This document shows positions 1-10,364 of a DNA stretch of 64,000 bases, in pieces. Made by a program: the position numbers and the translations under genes. Position 1 is the stretch's first letter. Each line of letters starts with the position of its first letter. The stretch lies in assembly GCA_009779745.1 (NCBI GenBank), contig WRDR01000001.1, forward strand, positions 149,495 to 213,494. The letters are read 5' to 3'. The DNA is from Alphaproteobacteria bacterium (GTDB lineage Bacteria > Pseudomonadota > Alphaproteobacteria > UBA9219). The notes below the pieces were generated by a model. It was not told the DNA's origin. It did not search any database and saw nothing but the letters and a program-made list of their open reading frames with translations.

Positions 1-2
1 AA

Positions 3-728
3 GGTATGGGCGAGCTGCATCTTGAGATTAAAGTTGATATCCTGCAGCGTACTTATAAGGTTGAGGTCAATGTAGGAGCTCCTCAGGTTGCTTACAGAGA
101 GACCATTACTAAAAAGTACGTGGAAGATTACACTCACAAGAAACAATCCGGCGGCGCAGGTCAGTTTGCCAGAGTCATTATAGAGTTCGAGCCGGTAGAA
201 CCCGGTACCGGATACAGCTTCGAAAGCAAGGTTGTAGGCGGTTCTGTTCCCAAGGAATACATACCCGGAGTTGAAAAAGGGCTGGCGGCTGCAAAAGATA
301 CCGGAGTTCTGGCAGGCTTCCCGACTATAGATTTCAAGGCTACGCTGACAGACGGAGCTTACCATGATGTTGACTCTTCGGTGCTGGCGTTTGAAATAGC
401 TGCAAGAGCGGCTTTCCGCGAGGGAATTCAAAAGGCTGGTCCTACTCTGCTGGAGCCTATTATGAAGGTTGAGGTTGTGACTCCGGAAGACTATATGGGA
501 GACGTAATCGGCGACTTGAACAGCCGCAGAGGTCAGATAAGCGGAATGGATCAGAGAGGAAATGCCCGGACCATTGATGCCAATGTGCCGCTGGCTAATA
601 TGTTCGGATACGTGAACAAGCTAAGGACAATGACTCAAGGGCGGGCTATGTATACAATGGAATTTGATCATTATGAACAGGTTCCTGCGCAGGTAGCTGC
701 GGAAATAAGGGCTAAGTTAGTAGGTTAG
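3..728 (+). CDS. fusA: Elongation factor G, C-terminal part (partial at window start)
   Basis: This is the translocation GTPase EF-G, which moves tRNA and mRNA through the ribosome. Only the last 241 codons are inside the window; the GTPase domain lies upstream. The visible part covers the end of domain III, domain IV and domain V. Hallmark stretches are [12 protein letters not shown] at the left edge, [18 protein letters not shown] in domain IV and [16 protein letters not shown] in domain V. It ends in TAG 43 bases before tuf, the usual str-operon arrangement. Identity is certain; the missing 5' part is a window effect. Confidence 0.97.
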   Translation, partial: GMGELHLEIKVDILQRTYKVEVNVGAPQVAYRETITKKYVEDYTHKKQSGGAGQFARVIIEFEPVEPGTGYSFESKVVGGSVPKEYIPGVEKGLAAAKDTGVLAGFPTIDFKATLTDGAYHDVDSSVLAFEIAARAAFREGIQKAGPTLLEPIMKVEVVTPEDYMGDVIGDLNSRRGQISGMDQRGNARTIDANVPLANMFGYVNKLRTMTQGRAMYTMEFDHYEQVPAQVAAEIRAKLVG

Positions 729-771
729 TAGGTTTTTATAGATTAACAATACAAAATAAATGGAGAAGAAA

Positions 772-1962
772 ATGGCTGAAAAAGAAAAATTTGATCGCAG
801 TTTGCCGCACTGTAATATCGGTACTATCGGGCACGTCGACCATGGAAAAACTTCTTTGACTGCGGCGATAACCAAGATTCTGGCGGAAGCCGGCGGAGCA
901 GAGTTCAAAGACTATGCTCAGATTGACAATGCTCCTGAAGAAAAGGCGCGCGGTATTACTATTAACACTTCGCACGTGGAGTACCGCACGAAGAAAAGGC
1001 ACTATGCGCACGTAGACTGCCCGGGACACGCCGACTACGTCAAGAACATGATAACGGGTGCCGCTCAGATGGACGGAGCCATATTGGTGGTTTCTGCTGC
1101 GGACGGTCCTATGCCTCAGACCAGAGAGCATATCCTCTTGGCGCGTCAGGTAGGCGTTCCTGCTATTGTGGTCTTCATGAACAAGATGGACATGGCGGAT
1201 CCTGAATTGGCAGACTTGGTTGAAATGGAAGTTCGTGATTTGCTCACGAAGTATAACTTCCCCGGAGATAAGACTCCTGTAATTCGCGGTTCGGCTTTGT
1301 GTGCTTTGGAAGACAAGAATCCTGAATTGGGCAAAGAAGCGGTTCTGAAGCTGATGGACGCAGTTGATGAATTTATTCCTCAGCCGCAGCGTCCTTTGGA
1401 TCAGCCTTTCTTAATGCCGGTTGAAGACGTGTTCTCTATTTCCGGACGCGGAACTGTTGTTACGGGTCGTGTTGAACAGGGCGTTATCAAGGTCGGTGAA
1501 GAAATTGAAATAGTCGGTATCCGCGCAACTCAGAAGACGGTTGTTACCGGAGTTGAAATGTTCCGTAAGCTCTTGGATCAAGGTGAGGCAGGAGACAATA
1601 TCGGCGCATTGCTTCGCGGAACAAAGCGTGAAGAGGTTGAGCGCGGTCAGGTTTTGGCTAAGCCCGGAAGCATCACTCCGCACACCAAGTTCAAGGCAGA
1701 GTGCTATGTGCTGACGAAAGATGAAGGCGGCAGACATACTCCGTTCTTTACAAACTATCGTCCGCAATTCTACTTCCGTACTACGGACGTTACCGGTGAG
1801 GTCAAACTCCCGGAGGGTGTAGAAATGGTAATGCCCGGCGATAACATTGCTTGTGAAGTGCAGTTGATTTCTCCTATTGCTATGAATAAAGGACTGCGTT
1901 TCGCTATTCGCGAAGGCGGCCGCACGGTAGGCGCAGGAGTTGTTGCTGAGATTATCGAGTAA
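772..1962 (+). CDS. tuf: Elongation factor Tu
   Basis: EF-Tu delivers aminoacyl-tRNA to the ribosome as a GTP complex. The protein is 396 residues, the normal family length. The P-loop GHVDHGKT is at residues 20-27, DCPGH lies in switch II, and NKMD is the guanine-specificity motif. The ATG at 772 is chosen over the in-frame ATG at 760 because a GGAGAAG Shine-Dalgarno precedes it and it gives the canonical start MAEKEKF. It follows fusA by 43 bases and precedes a strong hairpin and rpsJ. Confidence 0.97.
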   Translation: MAEKEKFDRSLPHCNIGTIGHVDHGKTSLTAAITKILAEAGGAEFKDYAQIDNAPEEKARGITINTSHVEYRTKKRHYAHVDCPGHADYVKNMITGAAQMDGAILVVSAADGPMPQTREHILLARQVGVPAIVVFMNKMDMADPELADLVEMEVRDLLTKYNFPGDKTPVIRGSALCALEDKNPELGKEAVLKLMDAVDEFIPQPQRPLDQPFLMPVEDVFSISGRGTVVTGRVEQGVIKVGEEIEIVGIRATQKTVVTGVEMFRKLLDQGEAGDNIGALLRGTKREEVERGQVLAKPGSITPHTKFKAECYVLTKDEGGRHTPFFTNYRPQFYFRTTDVTGEVKLPEGVEMVMPGDNIACEVQLISPIAMNKGLRFAIREGGRTVGAGVVAEIIE

Positions 1963-1974
1963 TAATTGTTTTTT

Positions 1975-2005
1975 CCGTGCCCTGTGCTTTATGCGCAGGG
2001 TACGG
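1975..2005 (+). promoter_or_regulatory. Hairpin between tuf and rpsJ
   Basis: A 10-bp stem (CCGTGCCCTG at 1975-1984 with CAGGGTACGG at 1996-2005, one G-U pair) encloses an 11-base loop. It sits 13 bases after the tuf stop and about 40 bases before rpsJ. No strong T-run follows, so a complete terminator is unlikely. It could be a processing site, a partial attenuator, or a leader structure of the S10 operon. The structure is visible; the role is inferred. Confidence 0.5.
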
Positions 2006-2043
2006 GACAGGTTTTATATAGTGTAAGGGTTTGAGGTTATAAT

Positions 2044-2352
2044 ATGGATACGCAAACGATACGTATACGCCTAAAGGCGTTCGATCATCGTGCTTTGGAT
2101 CAATCGGTAAGTGAGATTATAAGCACTGCAAAAAGAACAGGGGCGAAAGTTCGCGGACCAATACCGCTGCCTACGTGGTTTGAAAGGTTTACAGTCAATC
2201 GCGGACCTCATGTGGACAAGAAGTCCCGCGAGCAGTTTGAGATTCGCACTCACCGCCGTTTGCTGGACATAGTCGAGCCTACGCCGCAAACAATAGATGC
2301 TCTGTCAAAGATAGATCTGGCGGCGGGCGTTGATGTTGAGATTAGGGTATAA
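2044..2352 (+). CDS. rpsJ: 30S ribosomal protein S10
   Basis: S10 (NusE) belongs to the 30S head and also takes part in NusA/NusB antitermination. Length is 102 residues, as expected. The sequence shows the family features [16 protein letters not shown] at the N-terminus and [20 protein letters not shown] in the middle. It is the first gene of the S10 operon and lies 12 bases upstream of rplC. Confidence 0.96.
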   Translation: MDTQTIRIRLKAFDHRALDQSVSEIISTAKRTGAKVRGPIPLPTWFERFTVNRGPHVDKKSREQFEIRTHRRLLDIVEPTPQTIDALSKIDLAAGVDVEIRV

Positions 2353-2364
2353 GAGGGTTTTATC

Positions 2365-3096
2365 ATGGCACAAGTAAAGAAATCTCAACGCACCGGAATT
2401 ATTACAACTAAAGTCGGCATGACCAGAGTGTTTGCCGAAAACGGAGAGCATATTCCTGTAAGCGTGTTGAGAATTGAAAATCTTAAAGTTACAAGCGTTC
2501 GCACTGCTGAAAAGAACGGCTATACTGCTGTTCAGCTTGGATACGGCGATGCGAAACAGAAGAATGTTGCAAAGCCTCAGCGTGCGGAGTTTGCAAAGGC
2601 GAAGGTCGAACCTAAGAAGAAATTAGTGGAATTCCGCGTAAGCGAAGACGCTCTTCTGGAAGTAGGGGCTGAACTTTCAGTCAATCATTACATTCCGGGT
2701 CAGTACGTAGACGTTACCGCATTGAGCATAGGCAAGGGATATGCCGGCGTTATGAAGCGTTGGGATTTCGGTGGGTTAAGAGCTACTCACGGTGTGTCTG
2801 TGTCTCACCGCAGTGCCGGTTCTACGGGACAGAGACAGGATCCGGGACGTACCTTCAAGGGCAAGAAAATGGCAGGACACATGGGTAATGAAGTTGTCAC
2901 AACTCTTAATCTGAAGATTGTTTCAGTAGATGAAGAGCTGGGTGTTATTTTGGTAAAGGGAGCTGTTCCCGGAGCTGAAGGCAGCTATGTGCTGGTGCGC
3001 GATGCCGTCAAAAAAGAAAGAGCCAAAGATGTGCCGTTTCCGGCAGGGCTTAAAGTGTTCGGAAATGATAACAAAGAAGCTCCGGCTCAAGAATAA
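2365..3096 (+). CDS. rplC: 50S ribosomal protein L3
   Basis: L3 is an early-assembly protein of the 50S subunit close to the peptidyl transferase centre. The protein has 243 residues, about 30 more than the E. coli protein. The extra length is a short N-terminal lead and an acidic/lysine-rich tail after residue 210. [18 protein letters not shown] and the glycine-rich loop [20 protein letters not shown] are diagnostic. It lies between rpsJ and rplD in the operon. Confidence 0.96.
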   Translation: MAQVKKSQRTGIITTKVGMTRVFAENGEHIPVSVLRIENLKVTSVRTAEKNGYTAVQLGYGDAKQKNVAKPQRAEFAKAKVEPKKKLVEFRVSEDALLEVGAELSVNHYIPGQYVDVTALSIGKGYAGVMKRWDFGGLRATHGVSVSHRSAGSTGQRQDPGRTFKGKKMAGHMGNEVVTTLNLKIVSVDEELGVILVKGAVPGAEGSYVLVRDAVKKERAKDVPFPAGLKVFGNDNKEAPAQE

Positions 3097-3105
3097 GGTG
3101 TGTGA

Positions 3106-3729
3106 ATGATGAAAATAGCAATAAAAAGTCTGGAAAACAAAGAAGTCGGCACTATAGAGCTGGCGGAAGAGATTTTCGGTTTGGCTCCGAGACGCGATAT
3201 TCTTGCCAGAATGGTGAACTGGCAGCTGGCTAAACGCAGATCCGGAAACCACAAGACTAAGATTATAAGCGAAGTCAGCGGTACCGGTAAGAAGCCTTAC
3301 TCTCAGAAGGGAACCGGCAATGCTCGTCAGGGCAGCCTGCGTTCTCCTCAGTTCAGGACAGGTGCTGTGATTTTTGGTCCTGTTGTCAGAAGTCATGCTC
3401 ATGACTTGCCTAAGAAGGTCAGAAAGCTGGCTCTGTGCATGGCTCTTGCCGTGAAGCAGCAGGACGGTAAGTTGATTGTCTTAGACAACGCTAAACTCGA
3501 TAATAATAAAACCAAGAATCTTGCCGAAAAGTTCAAAAAGTTGAGTCTGTCCTCCGCGCTCATCATTGACGGTGCGAATTTGGATTCCAATTTTTCTATT
3601 GCGGCAAGAAACATTCCCAACATAGACGTTCTGCCTGAACAGGGTGCTAATGTTTATGACATTCTGCGCCGCGATACTTTGGTGTTAACTAAGAACGCTG
3701 TCGAACAGCTGCAAGAGAGGCTGAAATGA
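3106..3729 (+). CDS. rplD: 50S ribosomal protein L4
   Basis: L4 binds 23S rRNA domain I and, in enterobacteria, autoregulates the S10 operon; whether it does so here is not shown. Length is 207 residues. The extended loop is visible as [19 protein letters not shown]. Tandem ATGs at 3109 and 3106 both fit the upstream AAGG. The stop codon overlaps the rplW start in an ATGA arrangement, implying translational coupling. Confidence 0.95.
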   Translation: MMKIAIKSLENKEVGTIELAEEIFGLAPRRDILARMVNWQLAKRRSGNHKTKIISEVSGTGKKPYSQKGTGNARQGSLRSPQFRTGAVIFGPVVRSHAHDLPKKVRKLALCMALAVKQQDGKLIVLDNAKLDNNKTKNLAEKFKKLSLSSALIIDGANLDSNFSIAARNIPNIDVLPEQGANVYDILRRDTLVLTKNAVEQLQERLK

Positions 3730-4022
3730 GTGCTAGTGCAAAAGATTATTCAATAATTCTTTCTCCTGTCATCACAGAGAAGGCTACGAATTTGACCGGC
3801 AACCGTCAGTACTCTTTCCGTGTAGCAAAGGATGCTGCGAAGCCGGAAATTAAGACGGCGGTCGAGGCTTTGTTTAATGTCAAGGTTACGGCTGTGAATA
3901 CTCACAATCGTCTTGGAAAGACTAAGAGATTCAGAGGGCGCGTAGGGTATCGCAGTGATACTAAGATTGCTATCGTCTCTTTGGCTGAAGGCAATACTAT
4001 TGATATGCAGACAGGTGTATAA
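3726..4022 (+). CDS. rplW: 50S ribosomal protein L23
   Basis: L23 surrounds the polypeptide exit tunnel and is the docking site for trigger factor and SRP. The 98-residue protein has the family start [16 protein letters not shown] and the rRNA-binding stretch [17 protein letters not shown]. Its ATG overlaps the rplD TGA by 4 bases. It is followed by rplB after 33 bases. Confidence 0.95.
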   Translation: MSASAKDYSIILSPVITEKATNLTGNRQYSFRVAKDAAKPEIKTAVEALFNVKVTAVNTHNRLGKTKRFRGRVGYRSDTKIAIVSLAEGNTIDMQTGV

Positions 4023-4055
4023 TTGAAAATGGTTTTTTTGGTATAGAGGTTTATT

Positions 4056-4901
4056 ATGGCACTTAAGAAATTTAATCCGGTTACTCCGGGACTTAGAATG
4101 TTAATTCAAGTTGACAAGAGTGAACTGTGGAAAGGAAAGCCTGTAAAGTCTTTGACGCAGGGATTGAAGAAGACTGGCGGCCGCAACAACACCGGACGCA
4201 TTACTACAAGGCATATTGGCGGCGGACATGCAAGACGTTATCGCTTGGTCGATTTTAAACGCCGTAAGTTTGATATGGAAGCTACGGTTGAAAGACTGGA
4301 GTATGATCCTAACCGCACTGCTTTCATAGCTCTTGTGAAGTATGCGGACGGGAAACAGTCTTATATTATCGCTCCTCAGAAGTTGAAGAAGGGCGATAAA
4401 ATAGTAGCAGGCACTAAGGTTGACGTTAAAGTCGGCAATGCTATGCTCATTAAGAATATTCCGGTCGGTACTATTGTTCATAACGTTGAGATGAAGCCCG
4501 GCAAAGGCGGACAGTTGGCTCGTTCTGCCGGTGCGTTTGTTCAGATTGCCGGCAGAGACACCGGAGTTGTTCAGGTCAAGCTGAATTCCGGCGAGTTGAG
4601 AGTTGTTCCTCAGGATTGTATGGCGACTGTCGGCGCAGTGTCTAATGCTGATCATTCTAACGAGCAGGTCGGCAAGGCAGGACGCAATCGCTGGAAGGGA
4701 ATACGCCCGTCTGTCCGCGGTGTTGTGATGAACCCTGTTGATCACCCTCACGGAGGAGGCGAAGGAAAGTCTTCGGGCGGCAGGCACCCTGTCACTCCTT
4801 GGGGCAAGGGTACTAAGGGTACTAAGACACGCAACAACAAGCGGACAAACCGCTTTATCATTCGCCGTGCGAACAAGCGTAAAGACAGGCAGAGTGCATA
4901 A
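4056..4901 (+). CDS. rplB: 50S ribosomal protein L2
   Basis: L2 is needed for subunit association and peptidyl transferase activity. At 281 residues it is close to the usual 275. The conserved signature [18 protein letters not shown] near residue 225, containing the functionally important histidine, is intact, followed by [19 protein letters not shown]. It sits in the standard position between rplW and rpsS. Confidence 0.96.
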   Translation: MALKKFNPVTPGLRMLIQVDKSELWKGKPVKSLTQGLKKTGGRNNTGRITTRHIGGGHARRYRLVDFKRRKFDMEATVERLEYDPNRTAFIALVKYADGKQSYIIAPQKLKKGDKIVAGTKVDVKVGNAMLIKNIPVGTIVHNVEMKPGKGGQLARSAGAFVQIAGRDTGVVQVKLNSGELRVVPQDCMATVGAVSNADHSNEQVGKAGRNRWKGIRPSVRGVVMNPVDHPHGGGEGKSSGGRHPVTPWGKGTKGTKTRNNKRTNRFIIRRANKRKDRQSA

Positions 4902-4925
4902 TGGTTATTAGGAAGGAATAAAAAA

Positions 4926-5204
4926 ATGGCGCGTTCAGTATGGAAAGGTCCTTTTGTAGACGGATATTTGCTCAAGAAAGCAGAGAAGTCTCGTGCTTCC
5001 GGAAGGAATGAGATTATTAAAATATGGTCTAGGAGATCTACGATTCTGCCTCAGTTTGTAGGCTTGACGTTCGGCGTTCACAACGGAAATAAGTTTTTGC
5101 CGGTATCTGTTACTGAAAACATGATAGGGCATAAGTTCGGTGAGTTTGCGCCTACGAGAACATTCAAGGCTCATAGTGCGGCAGAGAAGAAGACAGAGAA
5201 ATAA
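4926..5204 (+). CDS. rpsS: 30S ribosomal protein S19
   Basis: S19 is a 30S head protein forming a complex with S13 near the A site. It is 92 residues long and starts [19 protein letters not shown], with the conserved [16 protein letters not shown] near the C-terminus. It is preceded by AAGGA and located between rplB and rplV as usual. Confidence 0.96.
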   Translation: MARSVWKGPFVDGYLLKKAEKSRASGRNEIIKIWSRRSTILPQFVGLTFGVHNGNKFLPVSVTENMIGHKFGEFAPTRTFKAHSAAEKKTEK

Positions 5205-5228
5205 TAATAGTAAGGTAAGGATTGAGTT

Positions 5229-5696
5229 ATGGCATATTTGAAGAAAACGCTTAAAGAGGAAGGCGGGGCTATGGCGAAAGCCAGCACTATCCGTTCCAGC
5301 GCAAGGAAGCTGAATTTAGTTGCTGCAAGCATCAGAGGCATGGCTGTAGCTGCTGCGCTGGCTCAGCTGACTTTTGAGAAAAGGCGTGTGTCCAACGAGG
5401 TAAAGAAGGTGCTTCTTTCTGCGATTGCCAATGCGGAGAACAATAATAATCTGAACATTGACAAGCTGTATGTATCCGAAGCATGGGTCGGGCGCGCTTT
5501 TGTAATGAAGCGTTTTCATGCAAGAGGACGCGGAAAGAGCGCAGGTATTGAAAAACCGTTCAGTAATTTGACTATAGTTGTAAAAGAAAGAGAAGCTGTT
5601 GCTAAGAGAACTAGTAAGGCTAAGAATGATAAGGTTAAATCCGGAACAAGGAAAACAGCAGCGAAATCTGCAAAAAAAGAGAAGGTAGGAGCGTAA
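5229..5696 (+). CDS. rplV: 50S ribosomal protein L22
   Basis: L22 lines the exit tunnel and is the site of some macrolide-resistance changes. The core runs from about residue 17 to 125, with [15 protein letters not shown] and the tip segment [18 protein letters not shown]. The last 30 residues are a lysine/alanine-rich tail beyond the common core, as in several alphaproteobacteria. An internal ATG at 5271 also has a good ribosome-binding site (AGGAAGG) and would remove 14 residues; both starts are possible. The stop is one base from rpsC. Confidence 0.93.
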   Translation: MAYLKKTLKEEGGAMAKASTIRSSARKLNLVAASIRGMAVAAALAQLTFEKRRVSNEVKKVLLSAIANAENNNNLNIDKLYVSEAWVGRAFVMKRFHARGRGKSAGIEKPFSNLTIVVKEREAVAKRTSKAKNDKVKSGTRKTAAKSAKKEKVGA

Positions 5697-5697
5697 T

Positions 5698-6390
5698 ATG
5701 GGTCAAAAAGTAAATCCTATTGGAATGCGTCTTGGTATAAATCGTACATGGGACAGCCGCTGGTTTGCGAACACTGCGAATTACGGCAAGCTGCTGCACG
5801 AAGATTTCAAAATAAGAGCGCATCTTATGAAACAGATAGGCAAGGTCGCAAGCGTTGCTAGGATAATCATAGAGAGACCTGCTAAGATTGCCAGAGTTAC
5901 TATACATTCTGCGCGTCCGGGAGTCATTATCGGCAAGAAAGGTGCGGATATTGAGAAGCTGAAAAAAGACATAAGCAAGATGACTTCTGCCGAAGTCAAT
6001 CTCAACATCGTGGAAGTTCGCAAGCCTGATATTGATGCTTCTTTGGTTGCTGCCGGAATAGCTGATCAGCTGGAACGCCGCATAGGTTTCAGAAGAGCTA
6101 TGAAGAGGGCTGTGCAGTCCGCTTTAAGGTCCGGGGCTTTGGGCATTCGTATCAACTGCAGCGGGCGTTTGGGCGGAGCTGAAATTGCCAGAATGGAATG
6201 GTACAGAGAGGGCAGGGTACCGCTGCATACTCTAAGAGCGGATGTTGATTATGGGGTTGCGACTGCGTTTACTACTATGGGAACTTGCGGAGTCAAGGTT
6301 TGGATTTTCAGAGGCGAAATTCTGGAGCATGATCCGGCTGCCCATGAGAAGCGTCAGTTTGAAGGACAGCCTCAGCAGAACAGGTCGTAA
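5698..6390 (+). CDS. rpsC: 30S ribosomal protein S3
   Basis: S3 forms part of the mRNA entry site with helicase activity on the 30S subunit. The 230-residue protein starts [20 protein letters not shown] and contains the KH motif [15 protein letters not shown] near residues 78-92. The C-terminal domain carries [19 protein letters not shown]. It begins one base after the rplV stop and is followed by rplP. Confidence 0.96.
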   Translation: MGQKVNPIGMRLGINRTWDSRWFANTANYGKLLHEDFKIRAHLMKQIGKVASVARIIIERPAKIARVTIHSARPGVIIGKKGADIEKLKKDISKMTSAEVNLNIVEVRKPDIDASLVAAGIADQLERRIGFRRAMKRAVQSALRSGALGIRINCSGRLGGAEIARMEWYREGRVPLHTLRADVDYGVATAFTTMGTCGVKVWIFRGEILEHDPAAHEKRQFEGQPQQNRS

Positions 6391-6410
6391 GGTAATATAA
6401 GGAAAAGATA

Positions 6411-6824
6411 ATGTTACAGCCGAAAAATACAAAATATCGCAAAGCTCACAAAGGGCGTATACATGGAAACGCTAAGGGCGGCTTTACTCTGAGTTACGGA
6501 GCTTTTGGTCTCAAGGCTTTGGAACCGGAAAGGATTACTGCGCGCCAGATAGAAGCTGCAAGAAGAGCCATCACCAGAGCTATGAAAAGACAGGGTCGTT
6601 TGTGGATTTTGATATTCCCTGATGTTCCGGTATCCAAGAAGCCTGCCGAAGTGCGTATGGGATCAGGCAAGGGCGGTATAGAATTCTGGGCTTGCAGAGT
6701 GCATTCCGGACGCATCATGTTTGAAATGGACGGCGTGCCGGAAGCGATAGCTCGTGAGGCGTTGAGATTGGCTTCTGCGAAGCTGCCGATAAAAACTAAG
6801 TTTGTAAAGCGAATAGCTGTTTAG
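6411..6824 (+). CDS. rplP: 50S ribosomal protein L16
   Basis: L16 organizes the 50S A site. It has the normal 137 residues, starts [16 protein letters not shown] and contains [16 protein letters not shown] near residue 82. The preceding AAGGAAAAGATA spaces a ribosome-binding site 7-9 bases from the ATG. It lies between rpsC and rpmC. Confidence 0.96.
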   Translation: MLQPKNTKYRKAHKGRIHGNAKGGFTLSYGAFGLKALEPERITARQIEAARRAITRAMKRQGRLWILIFPDVPVSKKPAEVRMGSGKGGIEFWACRVHSGRIMFEMDGVPEAIAREALRLASAKLPIKTKFVKRIAV

Positions 6825-6837
6825 AAGGGTTAAGAAT

Positions 6838-7074
6838 ATGTCTAAGAATACGGTGAAAGCGGCTGATATAAGAGTTAAGACTGACAAGGAGCTTGAGACG
6901 AGAGTCTCTGAGCTGCGCAAGGAACAGTTTAATCTGAGGTTTCAGAAGGCTACGGGTCAGCTTGCCAATACTGCGAGAGTTAATAAGGTCCGCAAGGAAT
7001 TGGCAAAGATATTGACTGTAATGGGTGACAGATTAAGAGGCGGCGTAAAGACTGCTGCTAAAAATAAGAAATAA
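6838..7074 (+). CDS. rpmC: 50S ribosomal protein L29
   Basis: L29 is a small two-helix protein next to L23 at the tunnel exit. The product is 78 residues. The family motif is the helix [18 protein letters not shown] followed by [15 protein letters not shown]. The start [19 protein letters not shown] is slightly longer than in E. coli (63 residues). It lies 13 bases after rplP and 11 before rpsQ. Confidence 0.95.
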   Translation: MSKNTVKAADIRVKTDKELETRVSELRKEQFNLRFQKATGQLANTARVNKVRKELAKILTVMGDRLRGGVKTAAKNKK

Positions 7075-7085
7075 AGGGGAAAACT

Positions 7086-7316
7086 ATGCCGCGTAGAGTA
7101 TTGCAAGGAACTGTTGTCAGCGATAAATGTGATAAGACCGTTACTGTCTTGGTAGAGCGCCGCGTTATGCACCCTATATATAAGAAGTATATTCGCAAGT
7201 CTAAGAAGTATATGGCTCATGATGAGACTAACTCCCGCAAGGTAGGAGACGTTGTGTCTATTATTGAGTCTGCGCCTATAAGCAAGAAAAAGAGATGGGT
7301 TTTGGTTAATGAGTAA
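7086..7316 (+). CDS. rpsQ: 30S ribosomal protein S17
   Basis: S17 is a primary 16S rRNA-binding protein. At 76 residues it shows [25 protein letters not shown] and [19 protein letters not shown], both typical. It is the last gene before an 80-base AT-rich gap that interrupts the otherwise tightly packed operon. Confidence 0.95.
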   Translation: MPRRVLQGTVVSDKCDKTVTVLVERRVMHPIYKKYIRKSKKYMAHDETNSRKVGDVVSIIESAPISKKKRWVLVNE

Positions 7317-7396
7317 TTAGGAATTAAAAAATAATTTTTTAGTTTCTTTTGGTTTTGTATATAAGTATAATGGTATAATTAAATAAGGAAACAGCC
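7317..7396 (+). promoter_or_regulatory. AT-rich gap with possible internal promoter upstream of rplN
   Basis: This 80-base segment is the largest gap inside the ribosomal operon and is almost pure A/T. It contains TATAAT at 7366-7371 and a second TATAATT at 7374-7380, but no convincing -35 at the right distance. In E. coli the spc operon starts at rplN, so a promoter here would be in the expected place. The -10 boxes are seen; promoter function is inferred and weak. Confidence 0.35.
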
Positions 7397-7765
7397 ATGA
7401 TACAAATGGAAACAGTCCTAGATGTAGCTGATAACAGCGGCGCAAAAGCCGTTGCCTGCATCAAGGTTTTAGGCGGGTCTCACCGCACAACCGCAAAGAT
7501 AGGCGACATCATAGTCGTATCTATAAAAGAAGCAATTCCGCGCGGAAAAGTGAAAAAAGGCGATGTGATGAAGGCGGTCATTGTCCGTCAAAGCTATCCG
7601 TTGCGCCGCAATGACGGAACTGTAATTCGTTTCGACAGAAACGCTGTTGTGCTGCTGACTAAGGACAAGGAGCCTGTCGGTACCCGTATATTTGGCCCGG
7701 TAACTCGCGAGCTGCGCAGTCTGGGCTTTATGAAGATAATATCTCTTGCTGAGGAAGTGCTGTAA
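7397..7765 (+). CDS. rplN: 50S ribosomal protein L14
   Basis: L14 contacts 16S rRNA and forms an intersubunit bridge. The 122-residue protein starts [19 protein letters not shown] and contains [20 protein letters not shown] and [12 protein letters not shown], all family hallmarks. It opens the spc half of the cluster after the AT-rich gap. Confidence 0.96.
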   Translation: MIQMETVLDVADNSGAKAVACIKVLGGSHRTTAKIGDIIVVSIKEAIPRGKVKKGDVMKAVIVRQSYPLRRNDGTVIRFDRNAVVLLTKDKEPVGTRIFGPVTRELRSLGFMKIISLAEEVL

Positions 7766-7767
7766 TC

Positions 7768-8082
7768 ATGAATAAGATGAAGATAAAAAAGACTGACAAG
7801 GTTATTGTCATAACCGGTAAGTATAAGGGAAAAGTCGGAGAGGTTCTTTCCGTATATCCCAAGGAACAAAGAGTTGTCGTGTCGGGCGTCAATATGATTG
7901 CCAGACACACGAAGCCTTCTCAGGTAAATCCCAGCGGAGGCATCGTCAGAAAAGAGGCTCCTGTGCATATTTCTAATGTCGCTATAGTTGATCCCTCTAC
8001 GGGAAAGGCGGCTAAGGTTGGTTATAAAATAGAGGGCGGCGTTAAAAAACGCATTGCCCGCGGTTCTAAGACAGAGGTTTAA
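7768..8082 (+). CDS. rplX: 50S ribosomal protein L24
   Basis: L24 initiates 50S assembly through its KOW domain. The KOW segment [20 protein letters not shown] occupies residues 5-24, followed by [13 protein letters not shown]. Length is 104 residues, the usual size. A second in-frame ATG at 7777 could also be used. It starts 2 bases after rplN. Confidence 0.95.
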   Translation: MNKMKIKKTDKVIVITGKYKGKVGEVLSVYPKEQRVVVSGVNMIARHTKPSQVNPSGGIVRKEAPVHISNVAIVDPSTGKAAKVGYKIEGGVKKRIARGSKTEV

Positions 8083-8087
8083 TTACA

Positions 8088-8654
8088 ATGGCTGCTGCAA
8101 AAAAAGATAAATATACTCCTCGTTTGGCTAAGGCCTATAAGGAGCAGATAAAGCCCGAACTCATGAAGAAGTTCGGATATAAGAACAATATGGAAGTCCC
8201 CAGACTTGATAAGATTGTTATCAATATGGGAGTCGGCGAAGCTGTTGCGGACAGCAAGAAGAGCAAAAATGCTTCCGAAGAGCTGGCTCTTATATCCGGT
8301 CAGAAGCCGGTAATTACCAAAGCTAAAAAGGCTATTGCTACTTTCAAGCTGAGGGCGGGTTTAGGTATCGGCTGCAAGGTTACGCTAAGAAAAGAGAGAG
8401 CTTATGAGTTTCTGGACAGACTCATAACAGTAGCTCTTCCTCGCGTGCGCGATTTCCGCGGGGTTTCTGCAAAGAGTTTTGATGGTCATGGAAACTATGC
8501 TCTGGGGCTTAAGGAACAGATTGTTTTCCCGGAAATAGAGTTCGATAAGATTGATGAAATAAGGGGTATGGACATAGTCATCTGCACGACTGCTAAGACA
8601 GATGATGAAGCAAGAGAGCTTTTAAGAGCTTTCAACATGCCTTTCCGTAGTTAA
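8088..8654 (+). CDS. rplE: 50S ribosomal protein L5
   Basis: L5 binds 5S rRNA in the central protuberance and contacts P-site tRNA. The protein is 188 residues with [36 protein letters not shown] and [20 protein letters not shown]. It follows rplX by 5 bases. Confidence 0.96.
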   Translation: MAAAKKDKYTPRLAKAYKEQIKPELMKKFGYKNNMEVPRLDKIVINMGVGEAVADSKKSKNASEELALISGQKPVITKAKKAIATFKLRAGLGIGCKVTLRKERAYEFLDRLITVALPRVRDFRGVSAKSFDGHGNYALGLKEQIVFPEIEFDKIDEIRGMDIVICTTAKTDDEARELLRAFNMPFRS

Positions 8655-8673
8655 GCGTTCAGGAGAATAACAT

Positions 8674-8979
8674 ATGGCAAAAACTTGTATGATTCAAAAA
8701 GAGATTAAGAGAAAGAAGCTGGCGCAGCGTTTTTCTAAACGCAGGCAGGAGCTGAAGACTCTTATCATGAATAAAGAGACTAATATGGAAGAGCGTTTTG
8801 ATGCTGTGATTACGCTGGCTAAGATGCCGCGCAACGGCGCAAAGATAAGACAGCGCAATCGCTGTGAGCTTACCGGTCGTCCAAGGGGCAACTATCGTAA
8901 GTTTAAGTTAAGCCGCATAAAGCTGAGAGAGCTTGCGTCTGCCGGACAGATTCCCGGCGTAATGAAGTCAAGCTGGTAA
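8674..8979 (+). CDS. rpsN: 30S ribosomal protein S14, zinc-free type
   Basis: S14 is a 30S head protein. The 101-residue form lacks the CxxC pairs of the short zinc-binding type, so it is the zinc-independent (C-minus) version typical of proteobacteria. [21 protein letters not shown] is the conserved core and the protein ends GVMKSSW. It lies between rplE and rpsH. Confidence 0.95.
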   Translation: MAKTCMIQKEIKRKKLAQRFSKRRQELKTLIMNKETNMEERFDAVITLAKMPRNGAKIRQRNRCELTGRPRGNYRKFKLSRIKLRELASAGQIPGVMKSSW

Positions 8980-8991
8980 GGGGGAACAAAC

Positions 8992-9393
8992 ATGTCAGTT
9001 GTTACAGATGCACTAGGTGATATGCTCACTCGTATCAGGAACGGTCAGATGGCGCGGAAGTCGGTAGTCTTCTGTCCTGCAAGCAAACACAGAAAGGCTG
9101 TGCTGGAAACCTTAGCCCGCGAAGGATATATACGCGGTTATACTGAGGTTGAGAACGTCAGAGGCCAGCTTCAGCTTGAAATAGAACTCAAGTACTATGA
9201 AGGTATGCCTGCGATACGGAAGATAGAGCGGGTGTCTACTCCGGGACGGCGTGTTTATTCCGGAATACATGATTTAGGAAAAGTATTCAACGGATTGGGA
9301 ATATCTGTATTGTCTACGCCTAAGGGAGTTCTCTCTGATAACGAAGCAAGAGCTCTGCATGTAGGCGGCGAAGTTCTTTGTAGAATTTTTTAA
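8992..9393 (+). CDS. rpsH: 30S ribosomal protein S8
   Basis: S8 is a primary binder of central-domain 16S rRNA and, in E. coli, represses the spc operon. The 133-residue protein starts with DALGDMLTRIRNGQMARK and ends with LSTPKGVLSDNEARALHVGG, both diagnostic. The ribosome-binding site GGGGGAA precedes the start. Confidence 0.96.
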   Translation: MSVVTDALGDMLTRIRNGQMARKSVVFCPASKHRKAVLETLAREGYIRGYTEVENVRGQLQLEIELKYYEGMPAIRKIERVSTPGRRVYSGIHDLGKVFNGLGISVLSTPKGVLSDNEARALHVGGEVLCRIF

Positions 9394-9415
9394 TTGTAAG
9401 GATTGAGGTATACAA

Positions 9416-9955
9416 ATGTCACGAGTAGGAAAACATCCTGTAGATATTCCGCAAGGAGTAACTATTGAGGTGAAGGACAGAGCGGTTTCTGTTAAGGGAA
9501 AGCTGGGCAATCTGAGCATGGTGCTTCCTGCTGAAATTGACGCTAAGGTAGACGGTGCTAAAGTCGCAGTGTCTATGAATGAAGCTCATATGAACAATAA
9601 TTCCAGAGTGCTCTGGGGGACTGTAAGGAACAACATTAGCAACATGGTCAAGGGCGTTTCCGAGGGCTTTAAGACTGTGCTTGAGATAGACGGCGTTGGT
9701 TTCAAAGCAGCTATGCAGGGCAAGGATTTAGTCATGCAGCTGGGCTTCAGCCATGAGGTAAGAGTTACTCCTCCCGAAGGCGTTGCTATTAAGGTGGACA
9801 AGCCTACGCAGCTGACTATTTCCGGATTTGACAAACAGCGGGTAGGGCAGGCTGCTGCCGAGATACGCAGTTTCAGAAAGCCCGAGCCTTACAAGGGCAA
9901 AGGCATTAAGTATGCCGGTGAGAGAATACGCCGTAAGGAAGGTAAGAAGAAATAA
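9416..9955 (+). CDS. rplF: 50S ribosomal protein L6
   Basis: L6 lies at the base of the L7/L12 stalk. It has the normal 179 residues: MSRVGKHPVDIPQGV at the N-terminus, then two alpha/beta repeats and the C-terminal PEPYKGKGIKYAGERIRRKE. It is preceded by an AAGG ribosome-binding site and followed by rplR after 16 bases. Confidence 0.96.
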   Translation: MSRVGKHPVDIPQGVTIEVKDRAVSVKGKLGNLSMVLPAEIDAKVDGAKVAVSMNEAHMNNNSRVLWGTVRNNISNMVKGVSEGFKTVLEIDGVGFKAAMQGKDLVMQLGFSHEVRVTPPEGVAIKVDKPTQLTISGFDKQRVGQAAAEIRSFRKPEPYKGKGIKYAGERIRRKEGKKK

Positions 9956-9971
9956 GAAAGGGTGATACAAA

Positions 9972-10334
9972 ATGTTAAGTTCAAGGCAATTACATGAACG
10001 CAGAGCTAGGCGCACAAGATACAACATAGCGAAGAATTCGCATGGCAGGCTGCGTATGTCTGTGCATCGTTCCAGACAGAACATATCTGTTCAGATTATT
10101 GATGACAGCGTGGGGAAAACTTTGGTTTCTGCGTCTTCGCTGGAAGCGGTTCTGAAGGATAAGCTGAAGAGCGGAGCTAACAAGGCCGGAGCTAAGACTG
10201 TGGGCGAGTTGGTCGCACAAAGGGCTTTGAAAGCGGGTATAAAGGAAGTTGTGTTTGACAGAGGCGGTTACATATATCATGGGCGGGTTAAGGAATTGGC
10301 TGAGGCTGCTCGTGAAGCAGGCTTATCTTTCTAA
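9972..10334 (+). CDS. rplR: 50S ribosomal protein L18
   Basis: L18 carries 5S rRNA to the ribosome. The 120-residue protein has [10 protein letters not shown] near the start, [19 protein letters not shown], and ends with [19 protein letters not shown]. Order and spacing match the spc operon. Confidence 0.96.
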   Translation: MLSSRQLHERRARRTRYNIAKNSHGRLRMSVHRSRQNISVQIIDDSVGKTLVSASSLEAVLKDKLKSGANKAGAKTVGELVAQRALKAGIKEVVFDRGGYIYHGRVKELAEAAREAGLSF

Positions 10335-10364
10335 ATAATTTAAAAAGGCAATAGAGGTATAAAT

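Noticed and set aside
3399..3623. Antisense frames over ribosomal genes (this and similar ones)
   Set aside because: They lie opposite highly conserved coding sequence, have no start signals and resemble no family; they are shadows.
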